DNA of 5,681 nt from contig JALSJY010000025.1 of assembly GCA_026989045.1 (NCBI GenBank), positions 1 through 5,681 of the forward strand, written 5' to 3'. Position numbers and translations under genes: made by a program. Below are positions 1-5,681 of the stretch, piece after piece. Source of the stretch: Hyphomicrobiales bacterium. GTDB taxonomy: Bacteria > Pseudomonadota > Alphaproteobacteria > Rhizobiales > Devosiaceae. The stretch's first letter is position 1. Each line of letters begins with the position of its first letter. Below the pieces are notes generated by a model. It had not been told where the DNA came from, searched no databases, and saw nothing but the letters and a program-made list of their open reading frames with translations.

Positions 1-1
1 T

Positions 2-559
2 TTATCTTTTTTTCTGGGTATTTGCACATTTCTTGCTGTATCACGAAAATTCGAAACAGCATTAGGCTTGGGAATTGCGTTGATTATTGTGCAGGCGATT
101 TCAGTTCCTGTAAATCATTTGATTTTTCAATTGCTTTTGATTGAAGGTGCATGGGTATGGGCCGGACTGCCTGATGTTGACCTTAGCTTTTTAAAATTGC
201 TTAGTTTTATTGGAGTTATAGCAGCAATGGTTCAGGTCATGGAAATGACGTTGGAGCGCTATACTCCAAAACTTCATCATACACTTGGGATATATTTGCC
301 GCTAGTCACAGTGAATTGTGCAATACTTGGTGCAAGCTTGTTTATGGTTGAGCGTAAATATAGTTTTTCTGAAAGCGTGACCTATGGTGTTGGCGGCGGA
401 GTTGGCTGGGCATTGGCTATTATAACATTTGCAGCTATTCGTGAGCGCCTGAAATATAGTGATATCCCAAAGGGACTACAGGGATTGGGCATTGCTTTTA
501 TCATAACTGGTTTAATGTCGCTTAGTTTTTCTGCTTTTGCTACTGGGGGTGCGTCTTGA
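2..559 (+). CDS. nqrE: Na+-translocating NADH:quinone reductase subunit E (5' partial)
   Basis: NqrE is an integral membrane subunit of the Na+-NQR pump, which oxidises NADH, reduces ubiquinone and exports Na+. The reading frame is open from base 2, where it begins LSFFLGICTFLAVSRKFETA. This matches the NqrE family from about residue 19, so some 18 N-terminal residues lie left of the window and the in-frame TTG at 68 is internal. 185 residues are visible, nearly all hydrophobic helices. Both cysteines known to bind the intramembrane iron centre shared with NqrD are present: GICTFLA (visible residue 8) and TVNCAI (visible residue 106). Other family blocks are VDLSFL, FIGVIAAMVQ, GVGWALAI and RERLKYSDIPKGLQGLGI. 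The loop before VDLSFL is about four residues longer than I recall for the Vibrio protein. The stop overlaps the start of nqrF, indicating one operon. Identification is secure. Confidence 0.96.
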   Translation, partial: LSFFLGICTFLAVSRKFETALGLGIALIIVQAISVPVNHLIFQLLLIEGAWVWAGLPDVDLSFLKLLSFIGVIAAMVQVMEMTLERYTPKLHHTLGIYLPLVTVNCAILGASLFMVERKYSFSESVTYGVGGGVGWALAIITFAAIRERLKYSDIPKGLQGLGIAFIITGLMSLSFSAFATGGAS

Positions 560-1797
560 GTGACATCTTTCTTGGTATTGTCTTATTTACACTGATCGTA
601 ATGTCGCTGATTTTAATGGTTATGGCGGCACGGTCTTTCATTTTGCAGCAAGTAGAAGTCACCATTACCATAAACGAAGATCAAAAAATACAAAGCTTGA
701 GTGGACAAAAATTGCTAAATGCTCTGCACGATAACAATATATTAATTCCTTCAGCCTGCGCTGGAGCAGGCACTTGTGGTTTATGTCGAGTTATTGTGCC
801 AAATAGGGGTGAGGGTGTTTTACCTATTGAAGAAGCTAATCTGGGTAGGAGTGAATTGCGCAAGGGCGTTAGGCTTGCGTGTCAAGTTGTAATTCGTGGC
901 GATATGGACGTGAAGGTGCCGCAAGATCTGTTTGATGTAAAAAGTTGGGAGTGTAGGGTAATTTCTACAATCTCTCTAACCCCATTTATTCGCGAGATTG
1001 TTCTGGAGTTGCCAACAGGGGCAACGCCTCACCTGCGCGCTGGAGGCTATATGCAAGTAAGCGCTCCTCCTCATAAAGTGAGTTTTGCTGATTTTAATAT
1101 TCCTCAAGAGTATGAGGATATATGGAGGCAAAAAAACTTAAGAGGGTTAACCTCTGAATGTAAGCACGAAATAACACGCGCCTATTCTTTAGCTAATCGG
1201 ACATCTGACCATGGCAAAATTATTTTTAATGTCCGACTTGCTCTGCCACCGCCAACAATTAAGGGAGCGCCACCTGGGATAGTTTCCTCTTATTTGTTTA
1301 GCTTGAAAGTGGGTGACATAGTCAAGATAGAAGGTCCTTATGGGGAGTTTGGTGCAACGCAAACGCAAAGTGAAATGATATTCATTGGTGGTGGTGTTGG
1401 TATGGCTCCATTGCGGGCAATTATTCACGATCAGCTGGAGCGAAAAAAAACCAAACGCAAGATTTCTTATTGGTATGGGGCAAGAAGTCGGATTGAGCTT
1501 TTTTATGAGAGTGAATTTAATTCCCTTCAGTCTGAATATGAGAATTTCACTTGGAAAGTTGCACTGTCTGAACCAAGGCCACAAGATAATTGGCAAGGGG
1601 CAACAGGTTTTATTCATGAGGTAGTATATAAATCCTATCTAAAGCAACATTCAAGGCCACAAGATTGCGAATATTATCTGTGTGGACCACCGTTGATGAT
1701 TAAGGCAGTTTTAGCAATGCTGGAAGATATTGGCGTCAGCAAGCAGAATATTTTCAATGATGATTTTGGAGGGGCGGACAATGATTTTGAATCGTAG
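556..1797 (+). CDS. nqrF: Na+-translocating NADH:quinone reductase subunit F (NADH dehydrogenase subunit)
   Basis: NqrF is the entry point of the pump: it oxidises NADH with FAD and passes electrons to a [2Fe-2S] centre. The 413 residues show the family layout. An N-terminal membrane helix (about 3-25) is followed by a plant-type ferredoxin domain with cluster ligands C68, C74, C77 and C109 (CAGAGTCGLC and LACQV). Next come the FAD domain with RAYS (208-211) and the NADH domain with GGGVGMAPLR (278-287) and CEYYLCGPP (371-379). I chose the TTG start at 556 because MSDIFLGIVLFTLIV aligns with the usual NqrF N-terminus. The next in-frame ATG (601) would cut the membrane anchor. The start overlaps the nqrE stop by 4 nt behind a weak GGGGG element (545-549), so translation is probably coupled. 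The family usually ends at DDFGG; here seven residues (ADNDFES) follow, read through the start of apbE. Complete and apparently functional. Confidence 0.97.
   Translation: MSDIFLGIVLFTLIVMSLILMVMAARSFILQQVEVTITINEDQKIQSLSGQKLLNALHDNNILIPSACAGAGTCGLCRVIVPNRGEGVLPIEEANLGRSELRKGVRLACQVVIRGDMDVKVPQDLFDVKSWECRVISTISLTPFIREIVLELPTGATPHLRAGGYMQVSAPPHKVSFADFNIPQEYEDIWRQKNLRGLTSECKHEITRAYSLANRTSDHGKIIFNVRLALPPPTIKGAPPGIVSSYLFSLKVGDIVKIEGPYGEFGATQTQSEMIFIGGGVGMAPLRAIIHDQLERKKTKRKISYWYGARSRIELFYESEFNSLQSEYENFTWKVALSEPRPQDNWQGATGFIHEVVYKSYLKQHSRPQDCEYYLCGPPLMIKAVLAMLEDIGVSKQNIFNDDFGGADNDFES
1574..1665 (+). repeat. 14-nt exact direct repeat inside nqrF
   Basis: CAAGGCCACAAGAT occurs at 1574-1587 and again at 1652-1665. 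The copies are 78 nt apart, in the same reading frame, and both encode Arg-Pro-Gln-Asp. The family has similar Pro-Glu/Gln-Asp turns at both places, so shared protein sequence plus codon choice is the likely cause. Confidence 0.6.
1768..1774 (+). promoter_or_regulatory. Shine-Dalgarno site that fixes the apbE start
   Basis: GGAGGGG lies 6 nt upstream of ATG 1781, inside the nqrF codons for the conserved DDFGG end. It decides the start of apbE in favour of ATG 1781 over the in-frame TTG at 1730, which has no such site and would put 17 residues ahead of the signal peptide. Confidence 0.75.
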
Positions 1798-2752
1798 GAG
1801 TTTGATATCAGGTGCTGGCAGTATTTTGCTGTCTGGCGTGCTACCTTCATGGGGTGCAGAAACAAAAATCATCGGCGGATCAGCATTTGGTAGCTGGTGG
1901 CGAGCTGTTTTGCCTTCCCAGGTTGATACACTTGAAATCAAAGTGGCGATTGAAGCGGTGGTTGCTTTAGTTGATAATGCGATGTCACCATTCAAAAAGA
2001 CATCAGAGATCAGCCGTTTGAATGATGCAATTGATACAGATTGGCATTCTGTTTCCCCTAAGACAGGAATAGTGATTAGTGAAAGTCTACGCATAGCACA
2101 GCTCACTAATGGTGCATTTGATCCTACGGTTGGTCCATTGGTTGGACGTTTTGGATTTGGTCCAATTACTGGTTCATCGATTGCAGGATATCAGAATATT
2201 CAATTCGCTAAAGGCAAATTACGAAAAACTATTCCTCAAGCCTCACTGGATCTATGTGGTATCGCTAAAGGTCATGCACTTGATCGAATGGGGGATATTT
2301 TATCAGCGCGCAATGTAACTTCCTATTTGCTTGAGGTAGGTGGAGAGGTTCTTGCGCGTGGATATCATCCACAAGGGCGACAATGGCAAATAGGAATACA
2401 GACCATAAGTGGTGGCATGTCCGCATTTCAGCGAATTGTGAACCTTGATGGAGTAGCGCTCGCAACCTCAGGGGATACAGTTAATGGCGGTCAGGAGGGC
2501 GGTATATATTTTAACCATATCATTGATCCGCAGGCTCAATTGCCAGTTTCAAACGGTGTGGCTTCGGTTTCGGTGATTTGTGAAACTGCTATGCAGGCCG
2601 ATGCGTTGGCAACGGCATTTATGGTTATGGGGAGCAAAGCTGGACTTGCCCTAGCCGAGCAGGAGGGAATTGCAGTGCTATTCCTTATCCGAGAGCCATC
2701 AGGAATATCAGAAGTCATGTCAGATCAATTTTTGCAATATATAGTTGTGTAG
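1781..2752 (+). CDS. apbE: FAD:protein FMN transferase ApbE (Tat-type signal)
   Basis: ApbE uses FAD to attach FMN covalently to threonine; in NQR operons its targets are NqrB and NqrC, and the reaction occurs outside the cytoplasmic membrane. From ATG 1781 the protein has 323 residues. It opens with a twin-arginine-like signal, NRRSLIS (4-10), then a hydrophobic stretch and a possible cleavage site after WGA (24-26). There is no lipobox cysteine, unlike the lipoprotein ApbEs. Family motifs in order: SEISRLN (75-81), GAFDPTVGPLVG (111-122), LDLCGIAKGHALDRM (156-170), YLLEVGGEVLARG (182-194), ALATSGD (226-232), HIIDP (246-250) and the metal-binding region TAMQADALATAFMVMG (269-284). Length is normal for the family. 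The start lies 17 nt inside nqrF and the stop overlaps the nqrM ribosome site, so it is part of the same operon. The family call is very firm; Tat export is inferred from the motif. Confidence 0.95.
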   Translation: MILNRRSLISGAGSILLSGVLPSWGAETKIIGGSAFGSWWRAVLPSQVDTLEIKVAIEAVVALVDNAMSPFKKTSEISRLNDAIDTDWHSVSPKTGIVISESLRIAQLTNGAFDPTVGPLVGRFGFGPITGSSIAGYQNIQFAKGKLRKTIPQASLDLCGIAKGHALDRMGDILSARNVTSYLLEVGGEVLARGYHPQGRQWQIGIQTISGGMSAFQRIVNLDGVALATSGDTVNGGQEGGIYFNHIIDPQAQLPVSNGVASVSVICETAMQADALATAFMVMGSKAGLALAEQEGIAVLFLIREPSGISEVMSDQFLQYIVV

Positions 2753-2756
2753 GAGG
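2751..2756 (+). promoter_or_regulatory. Shine-Dalgarno site of nqrM
   Basis: AGGAGG overlaps the apbE stop codon TAG (2750-2752) and lies 7 nt before ATG 2764. This perfect site supports the short nqrM gene as genuinely translated. A nearer ATG at 2760, in another frame, meets a stop after five codons and is not a gene. Confidence 0.8.
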
Positions 2757-2763
2757 TAGATGA

Positions 2764-2934
2764 ATGGCTTTTTTTAGTTTGATATTATTGATTTTCATAA
2801 TTTCAATAGCGGGTCTTGCTATCGGCGTTATTTTTGGGCGCACTCCTATTAAGGGTTCTTGTGGCACAGCTAATTGCTCTAAACGCTTTGAATGTACTGG
2901 TTGTAATAAACAAAAAATAAAGGGACATGAGTAA
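2764..2934 (+). CDS. nqrM: NqrM-like Na+-NQR maturation factor (small membrane protein)
   Basis: This short gene encodes 56 residues. It begins with one hydrophobic helix (about 3-24, SLILLIFIISIAGLAIGVIF), followed by GRTPIKGSCG and a basic, cysteine-rich tail ending KIKGHE. NqrM (DUF539) proteins have exactly this plan, one membrane helix and four cysteines, and are required for maturation of Na+-NQR, probably for iron delivery to the NqrD/NqrE centre. The cysteines are C33, C38, C44 and C47. C33 in the GSCG motif corresponds to the residue reported as essential in the Vibrio harveyi protein. The rest differ: spacing is C-x4-C-x5-C-x2-C and the usual second glycine after GSCG is replaced (GSCGTANC). 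Position directly after apbE is the classical nqrM place. A strong Shine-Dalgarno precedes it and its stop TAA shares one base with the next start (TAATG). Family assignment is confident from context plus motif. Confidence 0.9.
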   Translation: MAFFSLILLIFIISIAGLAIGVIFGRTPIKGSCGTANCSKRFECTGCNKQKIKGHE

Positions 2935-3332
2935 TGAAAAATTTCCCTAAGGTTCGTCAATATATGGCAACAGATTTGATAATTTTGTCACCTGATGCAG
3001 AAATTACCCTTGCAATGACAACACTCTTAGATGCCAAAATATCGGGTGCACCAGTTGTAAACAAAAGAGGGGTTCTTGTTGGTGTGCTTTCTAAAAAAGA
3101 TTGCCTCAAGGCAGCACTAAACGCTAGCTATTATCAGGAGTGGGGCGGCGTTGTTGCGGATTATATGAGCATTCAGATTAAGACATTGGATGCAGAGCTT
3201 AATGTTGTCCAAGCCGCAGAAGCTTTTCTTGCTAGCCCCTATAGAAGATTTCCTGTGCTAGATGAAGGGAAATTGATTGGCCAAGTTAGCCGATGTGATA
3301 TTTTAAAAGCCTTAAGTGAATTGTGGGTATAG
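2934..3332 (+). CDS. Small protein with two CBS domains, last gene of the nqr cluster
   Basis: The 132 residues consist almost entirely of a tandem CBS (Bateman) pair with no attached enzyme, channel or DNA-binding domain. CBS1 spans about 7-62 (VRQYMATDLIILSPDAE, SGAPVVN at 37-43, GVLSKKDCL at 50-58). CBS2 spans about 74-130 (VADYMS, RRFPVLDEGKLIGQVSRCDI). Such pairs usually bind adenine nucleotides (AMP, ATP, NAD-like ligands or S-adenosylmethionine) and regulate a partner protein. The GxxSxxD pattern at G50, S53 and D56, and again at G116, S119 and D122, fits ribose and phosphate binding. No signal peptide or membrane helix is seen, so it should be cytoplasmic. The ATG overlaps the nqrM stop by one base, with AGGGA (2921-2925) 8 nt ahead, so it is almost certainly cotranscribed and probably translationally coupled. 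A role in sensing energy state for Na+-NQR is inference; the true partner is unknown. Confidence 0.9.
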   Translation: MKNFPKVRQYMATDLIILSPDAEITLAMTTLLDAKISGAPVVNKRGVLVGVLSKKDCLKAALNASYYQEWGGVVADYMSIQIKTLDAELNVVQAAEAFLASPYRRFPVLDEGKLIGQVSRCDILKALSELWV

Positions 3333-3593
3333 GGGCTAGGTCGATTTAAGCTATTTAGCATGTGTAGATAATGGCAATTTTGTTCGGGCAGGATATTAGC
3401 TAAATTATATAATTACTTTATGATGCTATTGTCTTTTATCTAAAATTATTAAATGCTCTTGTTATTGTCATAATGATAAAGTTGGTATTGCTTTTTTTAA
3501 TTTTAAGAATACTGCTATGAAAAAGATTATTTCCTTATCTAAATTTATTACCGGTTTGTAGCTAATGAATTTATCTAACTTTATAAAATAAAA
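3333..3593. other. AT-rich convergent intergenic region without a gene
   Basis: This stretch separates the end of the CBS gene from the terminator of the opposing TRAP operon. I find no credible coding frame: the longest candidate with a sensible start is 14 codons (ATG at 3517, MKKIISLS...) with no ribosome site. No tRNA-like or clear structured RNA was recognised. It holds a 12-nt palindrome, AATTATATAATT (3403-3414), a T run at 3491-3498 and a degenerate repeated motif listed separately. A clear terminator for the rightward operon is not seen before the hairpin at 3594. Confidence 0.6.
3396..3586 (+). repeat. Degenerate 16-nt motif in three to four direct copies
   Basis: TTATCTAAAATTATTA (3436-3451), TTATCTAAATTTATTA (3535-3550) and TTATCTAACTTTATAA (3571-3586) share the core TTATCTAA followed by an AT block. 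The first two differ at one position. A weaker fourth copy, TTAGCTAAATTATATA, starts at 3396. Start-to-start distances are 40, 99 and 36 nt, so this is not a regular array. Chance similarity in very AT-rich DNA is a real alternative; the shared C at the same place in each copy argues mildly against it. Confidence 0.4.
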
Positions 3594-3617
3594 CGCCCCT
3601 CACCATGGTGAGGGGCG
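3594..3617. terminator. Strong hairpin terminator, mainly for the TRAP operon
   Basis: A perfect 24-nt inverted repeat has arms CGCCCCTCAC and GTGAGGGGCG around a CATG loop. On the - strand it starts 23 nt past the dctM stop and is followed by TTTTATTTTAT, giving a textbook rho-independent terminator. On the + strand it is followed by TAAAATATTTTTAATT, a weaker U-rich tract, so it may also stop readthrough from the nqr cluster, whose last stop is about 260 nt upstream. Confidence 0.88.
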
Positions 3618-3640
3618 TAAAATATTTTTAATTATTTTAA

Positions 3641-4966
3641 TTAGCCATAAACAATACTTGGAAGCCAAGTGATAATTTTTGGGAATATCATCAATAGACT
3701 TAAGCCAAATAATTGCAACGCTAAGAAGGGCAGGGCGGCTTTGAATATATCCGACATTGGGATCGACTTAGGTGCCACTCCTCTCAAATAAAATAATGCA
3801 TAACCAAATGGTGGAGATAGGAAGCTCATCTGCATGTTTACCAGATAAAGCACACCAAACCAAAGAGGATCAAAACCAAGGTCTTTAATGATTGGCACAA
3901 AGATTGGCACAGCCAATAAAAGAATGCCAACCCAATCAAGGAACATGCCCAAGATGACAAGAATTACCATCATCAAAATTAAAATGCCCCAGCGCCCAAG
4001 TCCAGTTGCTTCAAGTGCATTTGTTACAAATTGCTGCCCACCCTCAAGCACATATAGCCCTACAAAAATAGTTGCGCCAAACATAATCCAAATAACCATT
4101 GAAGAGGCTTTAAGTGTGGTTATGCAAGCTTCACGCACGGTGCGCCAATCTAGCTGACCATGTAAAGCGGCAACAATGAATGAGCCAAATGTTCCAATGC
4201 CTGCGGCTTCTACTGGTGTTGCAGCGCCAGAGAATAACACAGTGAACACTACAATAATCAGCATAATTGGGGCTGCCATTTTACCCATAAGTTGGAATTT
4301 TTCACGCACAGTGATACGCTCCTCCATTGGAATAGGTGGGCCAAGTTTTGGGTTAATATATGAGCGAATGGTAACATAGGCGATATACATGCCAGAGAGC
4401 ATTAGCCCTGGAATAACCGCACCAACAAATAATTCGCCAACTGACTGATCAGCAACAACGGCATAAATAATAGCTAAAATTGAGGGTGGGATTAAAATGC
4501 CAAGCGTTCCCCCCGCCATGATTGAACCCATAGCGATTTTAGTATCATATTGTCGTTGCAACATGGCAGGTAAAGCAATTATGCCCATGGTAACAACTGC
4601 AGCACCAACAACGCCAACCATTGCGGCGAGAATTGTTGAAGCAATAATGGTAGCTGAGGCTAGACCACCTTTTAGACCGCCAAGCAATTTATATATTACT
4701 GAGAACATATCATTGATAATGCCTGCCCGCTCAAGCATTGCCGCCATGAAAATAAATAAGGGTATGGCAGAAAGCTGATAGTCGGTCATAAGTGGAAAAA
4801 TGCGAGATGGGACGATATTTAGCGTGTCGGTATCACCGAGAATAAATAAAAATACAATAGCTAATCCACCAGTAACAAAGGCTAAAGGAAGTCCCGCCAT
4901 TAATAGTGCTAGGAGCGATCCAAACATTATAAGAGTCAAAAGACCAATTTCAATTTCAAGACCCAT
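3641..4966 (-). CDS. TRAP transporter large permease subunit (DctM family)
   Basis: DctM-type proteins are the large transport subunits of TRAP systems, which import organic acids and related solutes using an ion gradient (normally Na+) and a periplasmic binding protein. The 441 residues are almost wholly hydrophobic, consistent with a dozen or so membrane helices, and length is normal. Family blocks include LPLAFVTGGLA (26-36), IPLFIFMAAMLERAGI (68-83), AAMVGVVGAAVVTMGIIALP (114-133), AGGTLGILIPPS (151-162), GAATPVEAAGIGTFG (247-261), MFLDWVGILLLAVPIFVPI (341-359) and LSPPFGYALFYLRGVAP (383-399). These fit the FcbT3 (mannitol/chloroaromatic) subfamily best, from memory of that family, but that label says little about the real substrate. 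ATG 4966 is preceded by AAAGGAGG within the last codons of dctQ, one base separating the two genes. A strong hairpin follows the stop. Confidence 0.95.
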   Translation of the reverse strand: MGLEIEIGLLTLIMFGSLLALLMAGLPLAFVTGGLAIVFLFILGDTDTLNIVPSRIFPLMTDYQLSAIPLFIFMAAMLERAGIINDMFSVIYKLLGGLKGGLASATIIASTILAAMVGVVGAAVVTMGIIALPAMLQRQYDTKIAMGSIMAGGTLGILIPPSILAIIYAVVADQSVGELFVGAVIPGLMLSGMYIAYVTIRSYINPKLGPPIPMEERITVREKFQLMGKMAAPIMLIIVVFTVLFSGAATPVEAAGIGTFGSFIVAALHGQLDWRTVREACITTLKASSMVIWIMFGATIFVGLYVLEGGQQFVTNALEATGLGRWGILILMMVILVILGMFLDWVGILLLAVPIFVPIIKDLGFDPLWFGVLYLVNMQMSFLSPPFGYALFYLRGVAPKSIPMSDIFKAALPFLALQLFGLSLLMIFPKIITWLPSIVYG

Positions 4967-4967
4967 T

Positions 4968-5681
4968 TTAAGCCTCCTTTGCTGGAGAAATTATTAGTGA
5001 GATATCTTTTGATAATTTTGAAAGGCCTTGCAAAAATAACAAGACACCGCCAATTACAATTACCATTTTTACAGGCCAGTATTGAATGCCCCATTCAGTA
5101 AAGCTAACTTCATTCTGACCAATTGAGTCGGCGGCAAAAATCCAACCTGTCCAAATTAATGTGCCAGCAAAGATGAAGAAAAATACTGAAGTTAAAAGGT
5201 CGGTTATTGCTTTGCCACGAGGTGAGAATTTGGCATAAAATATATCCACTCTCACATGACTTTCCGTTAACATTGCGTAAGCACCAGCAATTAGATATTG
5301 CATGCCAAACATAAGGAACATGCCCTCATGTGCCCAATTGGTTGGTGAATTAAACACATAGCGAACCATGACTTCGTAATAATAAACAAAAACAGCAATT
5401 ACTGACCAAAGAGCGACAAATTCACCTGTGAATAATGAAACCCTATCGATAAAGCCTGCAATGCCCTTGCCTGCAAATTCATAATCATTTTGCATTTCTA
5501 CCCGGTCAACTATTTCATCGGGGTTAGATTTTAATTTCTCCATCGCCCTTTTGGTCATTGAGGGGATCAAAAATAAATCAACCAGCATGAATGCCACGAT
5601 GGCTAAGAAGGCGCTAAATGCCACTAATGACCATTTCTTGCGGCTTTTAGTCGCTTCAATTAGCTGTGGTTCAAGCGATAC
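4968..5681 (-). CDS. TRAP transporter small permease subunit (DctQ family), 5' partial
   Basis: DctQ-type proteins are the small membrane partner of DctM in TRAP transporters. The frame stays open to the right edge of the window, reading VSLEPQLIEATKSRKKWSLV, so the GTG at 5624 is an internal valine and the true start is beyond 5681. 237 residues are visible. Family signatures are MVRYVFNSPTNWAHE (visible 105-119) and ESHVRVDIFYAKFSPRGKAI (140-159). Four helices lie at about 88-106, 120-138, 160-182 and 205-222. Ahead of them is an additional hydrophobic segment (about 17-39) and a charged linker (KSNPDEIVDRVEMQND), so the protein is longer than a minimal four-helix DctQ. Long forms of this kind occur in the FcbT2 (mannitol/chloroaromatic) group, matching the DctM partner. 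The solute-binding gene and promoter are presumably further right. Confidence 0.92.
   Translation of the reverse strand, partial: VSLEPQLIEATKSRKKWSLVAFSAFLAIVAFMLVDLFLIPSMTKRAMEKLKSNPDEIVDRVEMQNDYEFAGKGIAGFIDRVSLFTGEFVALWSVIAVFVYYYEVMVRYVFNSPTNWAHEGMFLMFGMQYLIAGAYAMLTESHVRVDIFYAKFSPRGKAITDLLTSVFFFIFAGTLIWTGWIFAADSIGQNEVSFTEWGIQYWPVKMVIVIGGVLLFLQGLSKLSKDISLIISPAKEA
4973..4980 (-). promoter_or_regulatory. Shine-Dalgarno site of the dctM-like gene
   Basis: Read on the - strand this is AAAGGAGG, ending 6 nt before ATG 4966. It is embedded in the last sense codons of the dctQ-like gene (Lys-Glu-Ala), so ribosomes finishing dctQ can reload onto dctM. Confidence 0.8.

Noticed and set aside
68..70. 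TTG as the start of nqrE
   Set aside because: The upstream in-frame sequence encodes conserved NqrE, including the iron-binding cysteine in GICTFLA; the gene is simply cut by the window edge.
1189..1617. 142-codon - strand frame opposite nqrF
   Set aside because: Lies wholly antisense to conserved NqrF FAD and NADH domains and resembles no family; a shadow frame.
1730..1780. Longer apbE starting at TTG 1730
   Set aside because: It would add residues ahead of a normal signal peptide; ATG 1781 has a strong Shine-Dalgarno 6 nt upstream.
3403..3414. AATTATATAATT as a promoter -10 or operator
   Set aside because: No -35-like element at suitable spacing and no downstream gene on either strand that it could serve.
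3462..3498. Terminator for the nqr-CBS operon before the T run at 3491
   Set aside because: Only a weak AAAG/CTTT pairing can be drawn; there is no GC-rich stem.
3517..3561. Small ORF MKKIISLSKFITGL in the intergenic region
   Set aside because: Only 14 codons, no ribosome site, and one of the AT-rich repeat copies lies inside it; chance is the simplest explanation.
4176..4778. + strand frames opposite the dctM-like gene
   Set aside because: Low-complexity translations rich in Ile, Pro, Ala and Met, antisense to a conserved hydrophobic protein; shadow frames.
1..5681. Search for CRISPR, tRNA, rRNA, transposase or phage-defence genes
   Set aside because: None of their hallmarks were seen; the window is metabolic and transport genes plus one short AT-rich gap.

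Overview
The window looks like chromosomal DNA of a free-living, Gram-negative proteobacterium with low to moderate GC. By eye the coding DNA is about 40% GC and the one long intergenic stretch is much poorer. The evidence is a Na+-translocating NADH:quinone oxidoreductase (Na+-NQR) gene set beside a TRAP transporter, a pairing typical of marine or otherwise salt-adapted proteobacteria. I cannot fix the genus. A low-GC marine alpha- or gammaproteobacterium is my best guess, and this is inference.

Left part, + strand (1-3332): a tightly packed run of five genes. It holds the 3' part of nqrE, then nqrF (4-nt overlap), apbE (starts inside the end of nqrF, 17-nt overlap), a 56-codon nqrM (Shine-Dalgarno overlapping the apbE stop) and a two-CBS-domain protein (1-nt overlap with nqrM). 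NqrE helps form the membrane part of the pump and NqrF feeds in electrons from NADH. ApbE attaches FMN covalently to NqrB and NqrC in the periplasm, and NqrM is needed for maturation of the complex. The order nqrEF-apbE-nqrM is the classical one. The CBS protein at the end is the unexpected member. nqrABCD and the operon promoter should lie to the left of the window.

Middle (3333-3640): a convergent intergenic region, very AT-rich and without a credible gene. It carries three or four degenerate copies of a 16-nt motif close to TTATCTAAATTTATTA, and one strong hairpin terminator at 3594-3617.

Right part, - strand (3641-5681): two TRAP transporter membrane subunits, dctM-like (large, complete) and dctQ-like (small, its 5' end beyond the right edge), one base apart. 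They most resemble the mannitol/chloroaromatic-compound TRAP subfamily. The substrate-binding protein gene is not in view. TRAP transporters are generally Na+-driven, so the Na+ gradient made by NQR could power this one, although the two operons face each other and need not be co-regulated.

Most of the window is recognisable. The parts most likely to be new are the CBS protein coupled to nqrM, the unusual cysteine spacing of NqrM, and the repeated intergenic motif.
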